Positions 20,985 to 30,963 of a stretch of 64,000 bases of DNA are shown one piece after another; position 1 is the stretch's first letter, and every line of letters starts with the position of its first letter. Position numbers and translations under genes: made by a program. The stretch is from Puccinia triticina (Eukaryota; Basidiomycota; Pucciniomycetes; Pucciniales; Pucciniaceae): positions 6,865,501 to 6,929,500 of the forward strand of contig NC_070559.1 in the NCBI RefSeq assembly GCF_026914185.1, written 5' to 3'. The notes beneath the pieces are model-generated. The model saw only the letters and a list, made by a program, of their open reading frames with translations. It was not told the origin of the DNA and did no database searches.

Positions 20985-22247
20985 ATGCTTCCCACTCACC
21001 GCCCCCCCGACCCCATTCGACTGTCCGGCGCGCCTCTCGCGGACCACTCGGACATGATGGAAGATTTGGAGGCCCGCCTTCCTCCCCGCCCGATCAACAT
21101 GCCCCCCGCGTCTAGTCTTCACATCTTGCTTACCAAGACGTTTGGCGTACGTGACGAAAACGGCTCGGTCACGCTCGATGCCAGACTCGCGGACTTGGTG
21201 CTGGAACTCTCGGAGAATAACGAACGATTGGTCCAACGATTGGAGTCCACCGTCGACCAGCTCAACGCCAAGGTCGATGCCAAGATCGACCCTATCATGA
21301 AGAAGATGGCCGAGTTTGAAAAGCTCTTCGAGACTGGTCCCAAGCCGGCGGCTCCTGTGGCCAAATCTTTCGCGTCTGCGGCCTCCGCAGGCCTTACTGG
21401 TTCAATCCACGCGCCGAACACGCGTCCTCCACCCGCCCAGACCATTGCCTCACTCAAGCCGAAACGGGTAATCATACACTCGAATCCGGCAAACACCACC
21501 CTCAAGGACGTGCCCAAGTGCGCGCTAGTCCAGAGAGCCAATGAGGCGCTAGTCAAACTCGATGCCAAAGTCGATGGAGAATACGTGGCCATTCGCGGCG
21601 CCAGCATGCTGCCGTTGGGGGATGTGTCGTTCTACACCAACAACCGAGCCCACCAAAAGTGGCTGATGACCAACAAACAAAAGTGGTCGAAGGAAGTGCA
21701 TTCGGACTTAGAGGCCACCCCGAGTACATACTCTGTGATGGCGCACGGTGTCCCTAAATCTTTTGACATCAGTAACCCGGCCAATGTGAGCTTGCTCGCC
21801 TCCGAGAACAGCTTCCAAGCTTCGGACCTGTCGCGTGTTCAATGGATGGGTTCCAATGAACCGTCGGCCAAGAAGGCAGGGTCCATTGTCCTGTCGTTCG
21901 TCAACAAGGATCTGGCCCGCCGCGTTGAGCAGTCGGGTATCTTTTTGAATTTTGATTTCCACCGAACTGAACGTTTCAAGCCCCGACCTCCTCAGTGCTT
22001 CAAATGCTTGCGAATGGGACACTTCGGCAAGTGGTGCCGTGAAGATGCCCTCCGCGCGAAATGCGCGGGCAAACACCCAACAAATGAGTGCCCCGACGGC
22101 ATCGGAGGAGTCAAGACCTGTGTGCTTTGCACTGCCGGCCTCAAGAACAAGATCGTTGGCGTCACCGGCGTTGATCATACTCCCTTCAGCTTAACTTGTC
22201 CCTATAAGAAGGGATGGTTCGACAAAAAACCCCTACCTTCTCAATGA
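20985..22247 (+). CDS. LINE ORF1, gag-like RNA-binding protein
   Basis: About 420 residues. The frame is open upstream to 20,784, but those extra Met codons lie outside the element, before the 5' target duplication. The first Met inside is therefore at 20,985, with MMEDLEARL at 21,054 as an alternative. A coiled-coil-like stretch follows (DLVLELSENNERLVQRLEST), then a central RRM-like segment of uncertain fold, and a C-terminal zinc knuckle CFKCLRMGHFGKWC. A second knuckle-like CAGKHPTNEC lacks its leading Cys. ORF1 presumably coats the RNA and chaperones target-primed reverse transcription. Its stop TGA overlaps an in-frame ORF2 start as ATGA at 22,244-22,247. Confidence 0.9.
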   Translation: MLPTHRPPDPIRLSGAPLADHSDMMEDLEARLPPRPINMPPASSLHILLTKTFGVRDENGSVTLDARLADLVLELSENNERLVQRLESTVDQLNAKVDAKIDPIMKKMAEFEKLFETGPKPAAPVAKSFASAASAGLTGSIHAPNTRPPPAQTIASLKPKRVIIHSNPANTTLKDVPKCALVQRANEALVKLDAKVDGEYVAIRGASMLPLGDVSFYTNNRAHQKWLMTNKQKWSKEVHSDLEATPSTYSVMAHGVPKSFDISNPANVSLLASENSFQASDLSRVQWMGSNEPSAKKAGSIVLSFVNKDLARRVEQSGIFLNFDFHRTERFKPRPPQCFKCLRMGHFGKWCREDALRAKCAGKHPTNECPDGIGGVKTCVLCTAGLKNKIVGVTGVDHTPFSLTCPYKKGWFDKKPLPSQ

Positions 22248-25200
22248 TATATACAACCAACGTAACTCGCGACTACACTCAACACCAACCGCAGCATCCC
22301 TCTCAAGTCTCCCCGCCAGATTCTCCTTCTCACATTGCCTCCGCCAATGCCCTTCTTCATGACTTCAACGCTTCTTCCCCCTCTCAAAACATCAACCCCG
22401 ACGCCTTCTCTCTGCTCAATTTGAATTGCCACGTCTCACAATCAGTCACGCTAAGTCTTTTGAACTTGTCTTTTTCTTTTGATGTTTTACTGCTTCAGGA
22501 ACCTTGGATCAACTCATTTGATCTCTGCCCGCCTCAACATGCAGCTTTGCGCTCATATGTCGCTTATGAACATGTGCCCAGGTGCTGGAACAAAAGACAT
22601 AAGACTGTTATCTATATACAGCGGTCGATCCCCTCGGAGTCAATAAGGCTACTCGAGGGGGGTTCCCAGACTTTTGTTGGGGTGGAAGTGAAACATCCCT
22701 CCGGGAAGGTCTTTCGGCTCCTGAACATATATAACCCTCCGTCATCCTTTTCCGCAATCCCCGAGTTGAAGAACTGGCTGACAAAATTTTATTCTCGACA
22801 ACAGGCGATGATTATCGCGATGGATGCCAACCTGCATCATCGGCATTGGAACCCTCCAGGAGTCCGGAAAGTCGAGCCAGAGGCCCAAGATCTGCTAAGT
22901 TCACTTTTGTATTTTGGTTTTCGTCTTGCATTGCCAAGACACATCCCCACTTTCTTTTCATCCAAGGGTAAGGGATCCACAATTGACTTGATTTGGGCAA
23001 ACTTTTTAGGTTCCAAGCTGGTTGCCTCGACGGCTATCTCAAGTGAGAACTTTGGGTCCGATCACCAGGCGATACAGATCCAGCTCACAATGAGGCGACC
23101 ATCTCCATCCTACCACTGGAGGCTCCCGAAGTGGTCGGAGTTGGATAACGGGAAGATTGATCTCATTACTGCTAAGTTATCGTCCTTTGCCTCTGAGACC
23201 CCAGAGGACCCAGACACACACGCCAAGAAACTAACACTGTGTTTGAAACAGGCCCAGGAGCAGCTCGGGCGCAGGGTCCAGTCCAATAACGCCAAGGCAA
23301 AGGTTTGGTGGTGTTGCGAAACCTTGGACCCGGTCCTTCGGACTCGCAACCGGGCACGGAAGTGGATGCTATTGGCTAAGTCCCCTGAAGCCTGCGAATG
23401 TTATAAGCAGTGGAATGACTTTTTCCTTTTGCTTGTTAGATCCCTGAAGCAGCAGAAGTGGAGAAGGCTCCTGGAGAACCCAGAAGAGGGAGATCTCTTT
23501 AGGGTTCTCCACTTTTCTTCAAAATTGTTGGGAGGGGAAGTCCTGCCCCTGAGGGGTGAGGGCGGCGCAATAGTGCACGACAAACACCAACAGGCTGAGT
23601 TACTTTTCAAAGGCACTTCAGTGACTGATACACCGATTGATCTATTGGATGTGAATTTGGATTTGTTGTGTAGATTTGGCAGCTATCCCCCGATATCGAA
23701 AGAGGAAGTTGCTTCAGCAATCCAGCGGGTCCGTCCGAAGAAGGCCCCAGGGATAGATGGAATTGCCAACAAACTCCTTAAGTCCTTTTCCACTCCTCTA
23801 GCAGACAGTCTGGCAAAATTGTACAATAGCATACTAATAAGAAGCAAATTCCCGGCCTCTTGGAAAGTTGCAGTCACGGCGATTATCCGGAAGCACGGTA
23901 AACCCGACTACACTAACCCAGGGGCATATTGCCCCATCGCATTGCTCAGCACCATGAGCAAACTGTTCAAACCCATTCTTGCCAGGCGTCTCACGGCGTG
24001 GGCCAAAGAAGCCGGGGTGCTTGCTGACGGCCATTTTGGGGGTCGCAAGGGGTCAGGGACGGAGGACGCGCTCTTTGCCTTCGAACACTGGGTCAAGTCA
24101 AAATGGAGAGAAGGGAAGATTGTGGCGGCATTGTTTCTTGATGTGAAGTCGGCGTACCCTTCAGTACACCCCGACAGGCTCATTGACTACCTTTTCCGTT
24201 TAAAATGTCCGACATATTTGATATTGATCATTGCTAATTTTTTGAAGGACAGGGCAACAACAGTTAGACTAGACGACTTCACCTCGACGGTGTTCCCCAT
24301 CAAAATCGGACTTCCTCAAGGCTCCCCCCTTTCTGTGATTCTATACATCTTGTACAACAATTCGTTGCTGATCAAGAACTTCTGTACTACCCCAGATTCA
24401 GTCTCAATAGGCTACGTGGATGACGTGGTCCATTTGGTCGCAGCAAGCTCAACGGAGGTGGCCAGAGGATTGTTGATTGAGGAAGGTCGACGTTCGCTTC
24501 GATGGGGTGATACCCATGGGGCGATCTTCGACCAAGCCAAAGCTCAATTCCTCTGGCTGTCCAAAGGCAAGGTACCGGAGGAGGATTTCCCTTTCGGGGC
24601 TCAACGCCTTAAACCAATGACGGATGTCAAATGGTTGGGAGTATGGTTGGATCAGAAGCTCCTGTTCAATAAAAATTTCAAGGCCTTGGAAGAAAAAGCT
24701 CACAAAACATTCAATCAGCTAAGGATTTTCGGCAACTCACGCTGGGGCGCCAGGGAGCCGGACAGATTGAAACTGATCAGGAGTGTTTTGGTTCCTAGAA
24801 TCACCTATGGCGCAGCGATCTGGGCGACTAAGCCTAACAAGGGGAAAGTCGAATCATTGGCCAACAAGGTTGATCGTTTGACGGGGATTTTTACTCTTGG
24901 GGTGTTCAAGTCAACGTCTTCCGAATTTATCCAGGCGAGATCGGCGGCTCGTCCTTTTTTTGGTGAAGTTATCAAAACGAGCCTCTCTTTTTTCTACAGA
25001 AAGATAATAACGGTGAAAGCTAGTAATGTTGTTCGATCGTTTATTTTGTCTAGCAGGGCCGACTCAGGCGCCCGTTTCCCTGATGCGGCCAGAGCCGGAC
25101 TATTGGCAAAACTGGTGGACGATGCCATTGCGATGGGTCCGGAGCGGATCCACCTCTCGTTCGATTTTGATCCCCGACCATCAAGGGAATTGGTGTACAC

Positions 25201-26104
25201 AAACTTAGGGCTGACGAAGGAAGACGCATTATCCTTGGTTAAGTCCCTCATTTCCTCACATTCTCTAGATCCAGAGGCGTTATTGGTTTTCAGCAATGGG
25301 TCTTTCCACCCGGAGAAGGGAGGAGCGGGCGCGGCTATTTGCCCGACTCTGAACGTTTTCAGCGCATATTCCCTTGGGAATAGGGCGGTCCTGTCGAATC
25401 ACGAAAGCGAAGCAGCGGGGCTTTTAGCCGCTATCAGGCTGGCCAAGGAGCTGTACAGGAAATCGCAACATCGGCAGGTGTTCATCTTTGTTGATAATCA
25501 GGGTGTCATCCTGAGGACCAAGAATCCAGTCGCTCCGAAGCCAGGGCAATGGTTGTTTTCTCAAATTAATGAGGCCATCGCAGACCTCCCAGCATGCTTA
25601 AAGGTCTCGTTCGTATGGTGTCCGGGTCATAAGGACATCGTAGGCAATGAATTGGCAGATCAATTAGCCAAAGACGCGTTGGAGTCCCCCTCAGCGCAAA
25701 TTTTGGACGTCAACAGCAATTGCAAGAAGGTCTTTCGCAGGATGGTGGAGGGCCTATCCATCGTAAAGCCGGCGCCCTCTGACTTACCTATGGGCTACAG
25801 CGCTCTAGTCAATCAATTGGATTCAGGTCATTGTGCGCTGAAAAAACATCTTTTTCGTATTTGTAGGGCCTTCGATCCTCTTTGCCCAAATTGTGGGGCC
25901 AAGGAGACGGTTTCTCACCTGATGAATTTCTGCCCGAAATTTAAGGGTCAACGGGCGGCTCTTCGAAAACAACTTCGACACTTTAAAGTTCGATTCAGGG
26001 CAGAGAGATTAGACAAAATCCTCAATAATCGGAAAGCTGAAGTGGCTTTGGCAAATTTCCTAAGCAAGACAAGTCGATTTCAAGAACAACTTCCCCCTCG
26101 ATGA
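22214..26104 (+). CDS. LINE ORF2: endonuclease, reverse transcriptase, RNase H
   Basis: Up to 1,296 residues, or 1,286 from the ATG at 22,244 that overlaps the ORF1 stop. Domains in order: AP-type endonuclease (LLLQEPWI, AMDANLHHRHWNP, STIDLIWAN, GSDHQAI; catalytic Glu, Asp/Asn and His present); reverse transcriptase (LFLDVKSAYPSVHPDRL, GLPQGSPLSVILY, GYVDDVV catalytic box); RNase H (VFSNGSFHPEKGGAGAAI, HESEAAGLLAAI, FIFVDNQGVI, GNELADQLAKDA); and a C-terminal CX2C...HX4C motif (CPNCGAKETVSHLMNFC). Two oddities: the RNase H motif reads SNGS where an Asp (DGS) is expected, and the RT motif reads AYCPIALLS where AYRPIALLS is usual. Both are single transitions at CpG. EN and RT look competent. 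Confidence 0.96.
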   Translation: MVRQKTPTFSMIYTTNVTRDYTQHQPQHPSQVSPPDSPSHIASANALLHDFNASSPSQNINPDAFSLLNLNCHVSQSVTLSLLNLSFSFDVLLLQEPWINSFDLCPPQHAALRSYVAYEHVPRCWNKRHKTVIYIQRSIPSESIRLLEGGSQTFVGVEVKHPSGKVFRLLNIYNPPSSFSAIPELKNWLTKFYSRQQAMIIAMDANLHHRHWNPPGVRKVEPEAQDLLSSLLYFGFRLALPRHIPTFFSSKGKGSTIDLIWANFLGSKLVASTAISSENFGSDHQAIQIQLTMRRPSPSYHWRLPKWSELDNGKIDLITAKLSSFASETPEDPDTHAKKLTLCLKQAQEQLGRRVQSNNAKAKVWWCCETLDPVLRTRNRARKWMLLAKSPEACECYKQWNDFFLLLVRSLKQQKWRRLLENPEEGDLFRVLHFSSKLLGGEVLPLRGEGGAIVHDKHQQAELLFKGTSVTDTPIDLLDVNLDLLCRFGSYPPISKEEVASAIQRVRPKKAPGIDGIANKLLKSFSTPLADSLAKLYNSILIRSKFPASWKVAVTAIIRKHGKPDYTNPGAYCPIALLSTMSKLFKPILARRLTAWAKEAGVLADGHFGGRKGSGTEDALFAFEHWVKSKWREGKIVAALFLDVKSAYPSVHPDRLIDYLFRLKCPTYLILIIANFLKDRATTVRLDDFTSTVFPIKIGLPQGSPLSVILYILYNNSLLIKNFCTTPDSVSIGYVDDVVHLVAASSTEVARGLLIEEGRRSLRWGDTHGAIFDQAKAQFLWLSKGKVPEEDFPFGAQRLKPMTDVKWLGVWLDQKLLFNKNFKALEEKAHKTFNQLRIFGNSRWGAREPDRLKLIRSVLVPRITYGAAIWATKPNKGKVESLANKVDRLTGIFTLGVFKSTSSEFIQARSAARPFFGEVIKTSLSFFYRKIITVKASNVVRSFILSSRADSGARFPDAARAGLLAKLVDDAIAMGPERIHLSFDFDPRPSRELVYTNLGLTKEDALSLVKSLISSHSLDPEALLVFSNGSFHPEKGGAGAAICPTLNVFSAYSLGNRAVLSNHESEAAGLLAAIRLAKELYRKSQHRQVFIFVDNQGVILRTKNPVAPKPGQWLFSQINEAIADLPACLKVSFVWCPGHKDIVGNELADQLAKDALESPSAQILDVNSNCKKVFRRMVEGLSIVKPAPSDLPMGYSALVNQLDSGHCALKKHLFRICRAFDPLCPNCGAKETVSHLMNFCPKFKGQRAALRKQLRHFKVRFRAERLDKILNNRKAEVALANFLSKTSRFQEQLPPR

Positions 26105-26330
26105 TTCCCATTTCTCGTCTTTTCTTTTCCTCGCGATTTTCTTTTCTTCTTTGTTTGTTACCAATTAAACATGTTATGACCTCCAGACCTCGACTTGATT
26201 TCACTCTCATTTTATGTGTTGTGTAGTAGACTTTACAGTTGTTATTTCCTTTCATCATGACGTCTCTAAGATTCATAGTGAGCAATGCCAAAGGCCAAAT
26301 TTCACTCAAAAAAAAAAAAAAAAAAAAAAA

Positions 26331-26829
26331 AGAGCAGATCCCAACGAAGTCTAAGAAGGTTGCATGCTGGAATATCCCAGGTCCATCATCAAATCCTTGA
26401 GACCGATTCATAAGCAAGATGCTAATCCCCAAAGCACAGATGGGCCCTTCAATTCCCATTAAAGACGAGCTGATGCTCAAGGCTGCTCGGGTACATGTAT
26501 GTGTTGCCAGATCTATATGGCACATTCTTCATCCAAAAAGCAGTCAGCATTGCAGGAAATATGTATTGAGTGCCCTGCCAAAAAAAAAAAAAAAAAAAAA
26601 AACAGAGAAAGGAAACCTATGTAATCTAATCTATTTAAACAGAGGCATGCATTATATCTAAAACTAAGTGGAATTAAGCAGAAAGTTTTCAATAGCGTAT
26701 TGTATGTATGTAGATAAACAGGCAATGGCCAAGAAATCAAAGATATTAGGCCCGCAGAGAAAAAAAATACTTATCTGTACACATGACGAGCAGGCAAACA
26801 TTCAAAGAACCCAGTAAAAAAAAGCATGA
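26331..26829. other. LINE 3' flank with a second long A-run
   Basis: Starts with the 3' target duplication. A run of about 24 A at 26,579-26,602 lies about 250 bp beyond the LINE tail. It could mark an older retroposed sequence, but I find no matching duplication. It also contains the 3' end of the NT-C2 gene's flank. Confidence 0.5.
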
Positions 26830-28235
26830 TTAATAGAAGCGGGAAGACTTAACAGAGCGTTTGGTAGAGTTTTTCTTATGCGAGTTAAGGTGATGGATAG
26901 TGCGACGACTTTTGGTAGCTGAGGAGGGGGCGGGGGTAGGGGTGAGGATGGCCGGGTTAGCGAAGATGGCGTCGATGACGTTCTTGGCTAGTTGGGAGGT
27001 GATATCCTGAGGATGTTCGTGGTGGGGGGGATCTTGGTGACTGCCGAGGAGTCCGGAGTGGGTGGAGAGCTTGAGCATCGGCTGGGTTTGTTGCTGCAGG
27101 GCTGACCCGATTCCTCCCCCTCCCATTAGTCCATGTGTTTTCGTCGTCGATAAGCCTGCAGGCTTGTTGCTCGTCATGCTGAACTTGTGCTGGCTCGAGC
27201 CTGATGATATTATCGATGAGCCTGGAGAACACGTGTTCGATTGGCGTGAATTAAAAACTTGAGAAAAGGAACAAATGTTTCATTTAAGGTTTGTTCTGTT
27301 TTCCTTTCCACTGTTTGCTGATTTTTTTTTTGTGGGAATACTCACTCGATCTAATGTCATCCGGTTGTGATAATGCTCGAGCCATCTGCACTTCCGCATA
27401 CGGTGCACTGATGTTGGTTGTGGAGATAGTACCGAGACTTTTGGCTCTGGAAGTTTAGTGAATAAATTGTTCGGAATCTGAGCACTCAGAATTTTTCTTT
27501 TTGGTAAGATATGCAGGATGTGTAGATGACTTACATCTTGAAGGGTGTCATACCACCGAGGTAGTCCATTTGGATCTGAAGCTTGAGACTGGCATTAGTC
27601 TTACACTCTCTCAACAAGAACTTGGCCTTTTCGATCCGACTGGAATTATTATTGTTATTATGATGGTGATGATGGTGGTGTTCGGGTGGAGGCCGATGGA
27701 GGTTGGAGTGCTCTTCGACGATGTTCATGATAGGGGTGTACTGGCTGAGATCGATATCGACTGAGCCGTGTCGACTGACGACCCTCCTGCCGAGCTCGTT
27801 GACGTGTTCTTCCTTGATGATGATTGTCAGGATGCTCGGTTGGAGGATGGCCTGTTTGTCGAGATTGACGGAGATGGGACAGTGGAAGGCATGTCGGAAG
27901 AGGACCGAATGGTTCTTGATCTCGTGGTAATCGGTTGCTCCACTGGGCTCTGATTTGATGGGTAGCTCGACTAGCTGGGTTGATGATGGGCCTGGCTGGT
28001 GTGATTCTGGTGGTGGATGAAAGTCAAAGTGATTATTATGTTCGATGGCTTGGCTGGTGTTAGTGGTTGCCTGTGTGGCCGTTGCTGTTGATGGTTCCTG
28101 GGTGGGCTGGTTGAACTTCCACTTGATCTTAAACCTTCCGTTAAGCAGTGGGATATTGATGAGCTGGTCGATGGTGATGGTACAGTCGAAGTGAACCGAT
28201 CGACTGAGATGGAGTACTCGGTTAAATTTCTCCAT
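26830..28235 (-). CDS. NT-C2 (EEIG1/EHBP1 N-terminal C2) domain protein
   Basis: Three exons (28,235-27,535; 27,446-27,346; 27,221-26,830) close in phase to 397 residues. The start at 28,235 (MEKFNRVLHL) directly precedes the domain; an in-frame ATG at 28,259 is possible. The N-terminal half has the NT-C2 pattern: FDCTITIDQLINIPLLNGRF, IKWKF, KNHSVLFRHAFHCPI, QPSILTIIIKEEHV, GSVDIDLSQYT, and the closing AKFLLRECKTNASLKLQIQM. A His/Asn-rich loop (HHHHHHHNNNNN) is inserted before the last strand. The C-terminal exons are Ser/Gly/Gln-rich with DITSQLAKNVIDAIF as the one conserved-looking helix, then a basic tail. NT-C2 domains bind membranes, and animal relatives act in endocytic and actin trafficking; a similar role here is inference. 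Its start faces that of ETR1 about 320 bp away. Confidence 0.85.
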
Positions 28236-28556
28236 TAATAAAATCTGTCTGGCTCCCAAAGAGAAAGCAGGGTGATTAGCGAAAGATGTGAATCGTGATT
28301 GGATCTACTATAGTAGATGAATAACTTACCAGTGATGTATCCTCAACCAATTGGGTTCCTTCACCAAATGCCCATCTTGGGCCTCGGCTGCACTTGGAAC
28401 GAACAAAACAGTGGTGTGACAACATCCACTAGCACCCCCGATTCCGGGGAGTCAAAACGGTCCGGGGGAGAGAGACCTGACCGGTCATGGCGCCTGACTG
28501 GACTAGTATGACGCATGAGACCAAGTAATAGCTCAACTGAACAATCAGCTGGACAG

Positions 28557-30527
28557 ATGGAATTCAAACAAAATCTACTCCGGACCATCATAAAACCATC
28601 CCACAACAGATTCGCGAGGCCAGCAGCAGCAGCATCCCATCATACGCTGGCCAAGGCTATCACTTACACCCAGAATGGCGATCCAACCAAAGTACTTAAG
28701 TCATTCCATTCTTATAACTCCTTTTGATAGATGAACAATTACAATCATGAGATGGAGATTGATGAGAGAAAATATGTTAACTCTGTCTAGGTACTGGTCC
28801 TGAAGAAATTCACACTGGGGCCTCCGAAGGGAAACGAATTGGGATTGAGATTCAGATTGTCTACTCTGAGTATGAGCGCTTCCTCGACTGTCCAGGTGCA
28901 CTAACTAGCGAAGAATCGAGATTATTAAAGCAGAGACTCAATTTTATTTCTACGTCCGGGGAAATTAACCAACAGACCCAGCCGACATAAGTTATGCACA
29001 TTTCTAAAAAGGCTAGTAAAGGCTTGAAGACCTAATGATCACAAGACTCATCTTTCTTTTTATGATCATGATCAAAAACCACAGACACTATTCAAGGGCG
29101 ATATCCATGGAAGCCCGAGATAAGAAAGGATCTGATCAAAGACGAGCAGTTCTATGTCGCCGGGAATGAAGGCTTGGCTGAGGTGGTTAGCTTGGGAGCC
29201 GAGGTAGATCCAAAGCATTGGAAAATTGGCGACTGGGGTCAGTTCGAGATCGTCTGCCTCAAATTTCAACCAAAAAAACTCAGGTGTTCCTTGATCGACG
29301 CCTCTCGTCCTTACACTTGTGGCTACCGCAAACACCAATGAACAAAAGTCCTCATGGTACGTACTTCGATTCCACCATCAAAATCGAGAGAGAAAGAGAG
29401 AGAAAGCGTAGAAATGGCATGGACGGGTAAATAACGAGCTATTCATAACTTTTTTTTTATCGCCCAATTCATAACGCAAACACGCATCCGCCGACCTTGA
29501 TTTGTGTAGGGAAAACCGCAACTAGGAACATGGCAATCGCACACAAATCTTGCGGCCGAAGATGTGATTAAGCTGCCGAATTCAGAGCGTCTGAGCGAAA
29601 CTCAAGCGGCAACGATGTCCGTCAACATGTCAACGGCCTACCGCATGATCAAAGACTATCTCCCTCAACCATCATCACCAGGTATTATTGACACATACTT
29701 TCTCGGCGCGCTGTCCGACTCAACAGAAGAGATTTACCTCCTCTTCCAACTAAACAGATACCTGGATCATTCAGAATGGAGCCAACTCGAGTGTCGGTCA
29801 ATACTTGCTTCAGCTTTGTAAAGCGTGGGATTTAGGATGCATCGGCCTGATCAGAGACAGGTGCACCTTGAACATTAATCTTGTGTCTGTGCGTGTTTGG
29901 TGAAAAGCAACAAACTAAACACTTGGTTGGATCTTCCGCAGACCGAACGTTGAAGACCTCAAGCGGTATTTAACTCGTCTGGGATCGGATAACAAAACAA
30001 CGATCATGACTTATGAAGAGCTGACCGAGCGGCCGAAACCAAGCAAGCCGATCACCTTGGGTCTCAATTGTGTCAGTGGGAATGCCGAAACAGTTGGGAT
30101 GATGAAATGGATGTTGAGTGGGAGTCGATTAAGTGAGTAAATGTCTCCGGAGCGGCCGCTTAGATCTTGGCCCATCTACAATGCAGAGCAACTCAAATGG
30201 TAGGGGACCTTTTCTGAAATGTGGACAGTCACCTATGGAGGGATGTCGATGAAACCGTTGGTCGTACCCACCTCACTCCTGATCTTTCGGAACCTCAAGC
30301 TGGAAGGCTTCATGCTCACCAATTGGCGGATGAAGGCCTCTAAGATCGCCTACAGAGAGATGCTCGAGGACCTTGTTCGCTTGATCGACCGCGGCCATTT
30401 GGTCGAGCATGAAAATGCCACCATCGTCGATCTCCACAACGATCAGGCCGAGAGTATCGTCCGTGAAACTGTCAAGGAAAGTATGAGCGGCCGGTCCGGG
30501 AAAAAGTTTCTCTTTCGGTTCATCTGA
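28557..30527 (+). CDS. ETR1: Mitochondrial 2-enoyl thioester reductase
   Basis: NADPH-dependent enoyl-ACP reductase (MECR/Etr1, MDR superfamily), the last step of mitochondrial type II fatty-acid synthesis, which supplies octanoate for lipoic acid. Nine exons: 28,557-28,691; 28,791-28,869; 28,976-28,990; 29,085-29,237; 29,349-29,356; 29,510-29,681; 29,758-29,860; 29,942-30,132; 30,229-30,527. Every junction is GT-AG and in phase, giving 384 residues, close to the yeast protein. Family blocks: NPADINTIQGRYPW (needs the 15-nt exon), GDWVLMGKPQLGTWQSH (needs the 8-nt exon), the cofactor-binding region WIIQNGANSSVGQ, VTYGGMSMKP-type ITYGGMSMKP, and LEGFMLTNW. The N-terminus (MEFKQNLLRTIIKPSHNRF) is basic and amphipathic, fitting a mitochondrial presequence. 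An in-frame ATG at 28,515 is an alternative start. Confidence 0.95.
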
Positions 30528-30963
30528 ACGCGCTTGCCTTCAGTGCCACTCAAGTGTACCCCAACTCGCTGCTTGCTTCAGATCTTGAATCATGCGTAAC
30601 GTTTTTAAGCCTGGGCTTACCCCCAAGGGTTCTCGCACCGATGTACATAATGCCCCGATTCTAGTCCGATCGTAAATGAAGCTTATTTGGATAGCAGCTG
30701 ACCCGACCCACGATTGAAAAGGGCTTGTTCGCTGAGCCCTATGCACTCCTTTCTTTTTTGGATGGCTGCTTGCTAGTTGCAATGGGGAATTGAAACCAAA
30801 ACTTTTCTCTGCAAAACAAAAATTGAAAAAAGGTTGTTATAAGGAAGATAGGAAACAAGACAGATGAACAGAAATCCACAGGAGAAAGACAATTGAGCGA
30901 TTTTTTATGGGTCTCATGTAGAGAAAACAAAAGTTTGGTATGTCCGGTTGGTAATGGGCAATA
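30528..30963. other. Convergent intergenic region of ETR1 and ERV25
   Basis: About 436 bp between two convergent stop codons. Must hold both 3' UTRs and polyadenylation sites. No other feature seen. Confidence 0.6.

Larger units (their letters stand above)
20862..26330 (+). mobile_element. Full-length non-LTR retrotransposon (LINE, Tad-like)
   Basis: The element carries two overlapping ORFs, a 3' UTR (26,105-26,307) and a 23-A tail (26,308-26,330). The 10-mer AGAGCAGATC occurs directly before the element (20,852-20,861) and directly after the A-tail (26,331-26,340): a target-site duplication that fixes both ends. Endonuclease, reverse transcriptase and RNase H in one ORF2 after a zinc-knuckle ORF1 is the arrangement of fungal Tad-type LINEs. 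Both ORFs are open, so the insertion is recent. Confidence 0.96.

Noticed and set aside
26579..26602. Second A-run as the tail of another LINE or SINE
   Set aside because: No ORF, no pol III boxes and no matching target duplication were found upstream.
28317..28514. Extra N-terminal exon of ETR1 or the NT-C2 gene
   Set aside because: Both genes have plausible starts without it and the frames carry no conserved sequence; treated as shared upstream region.
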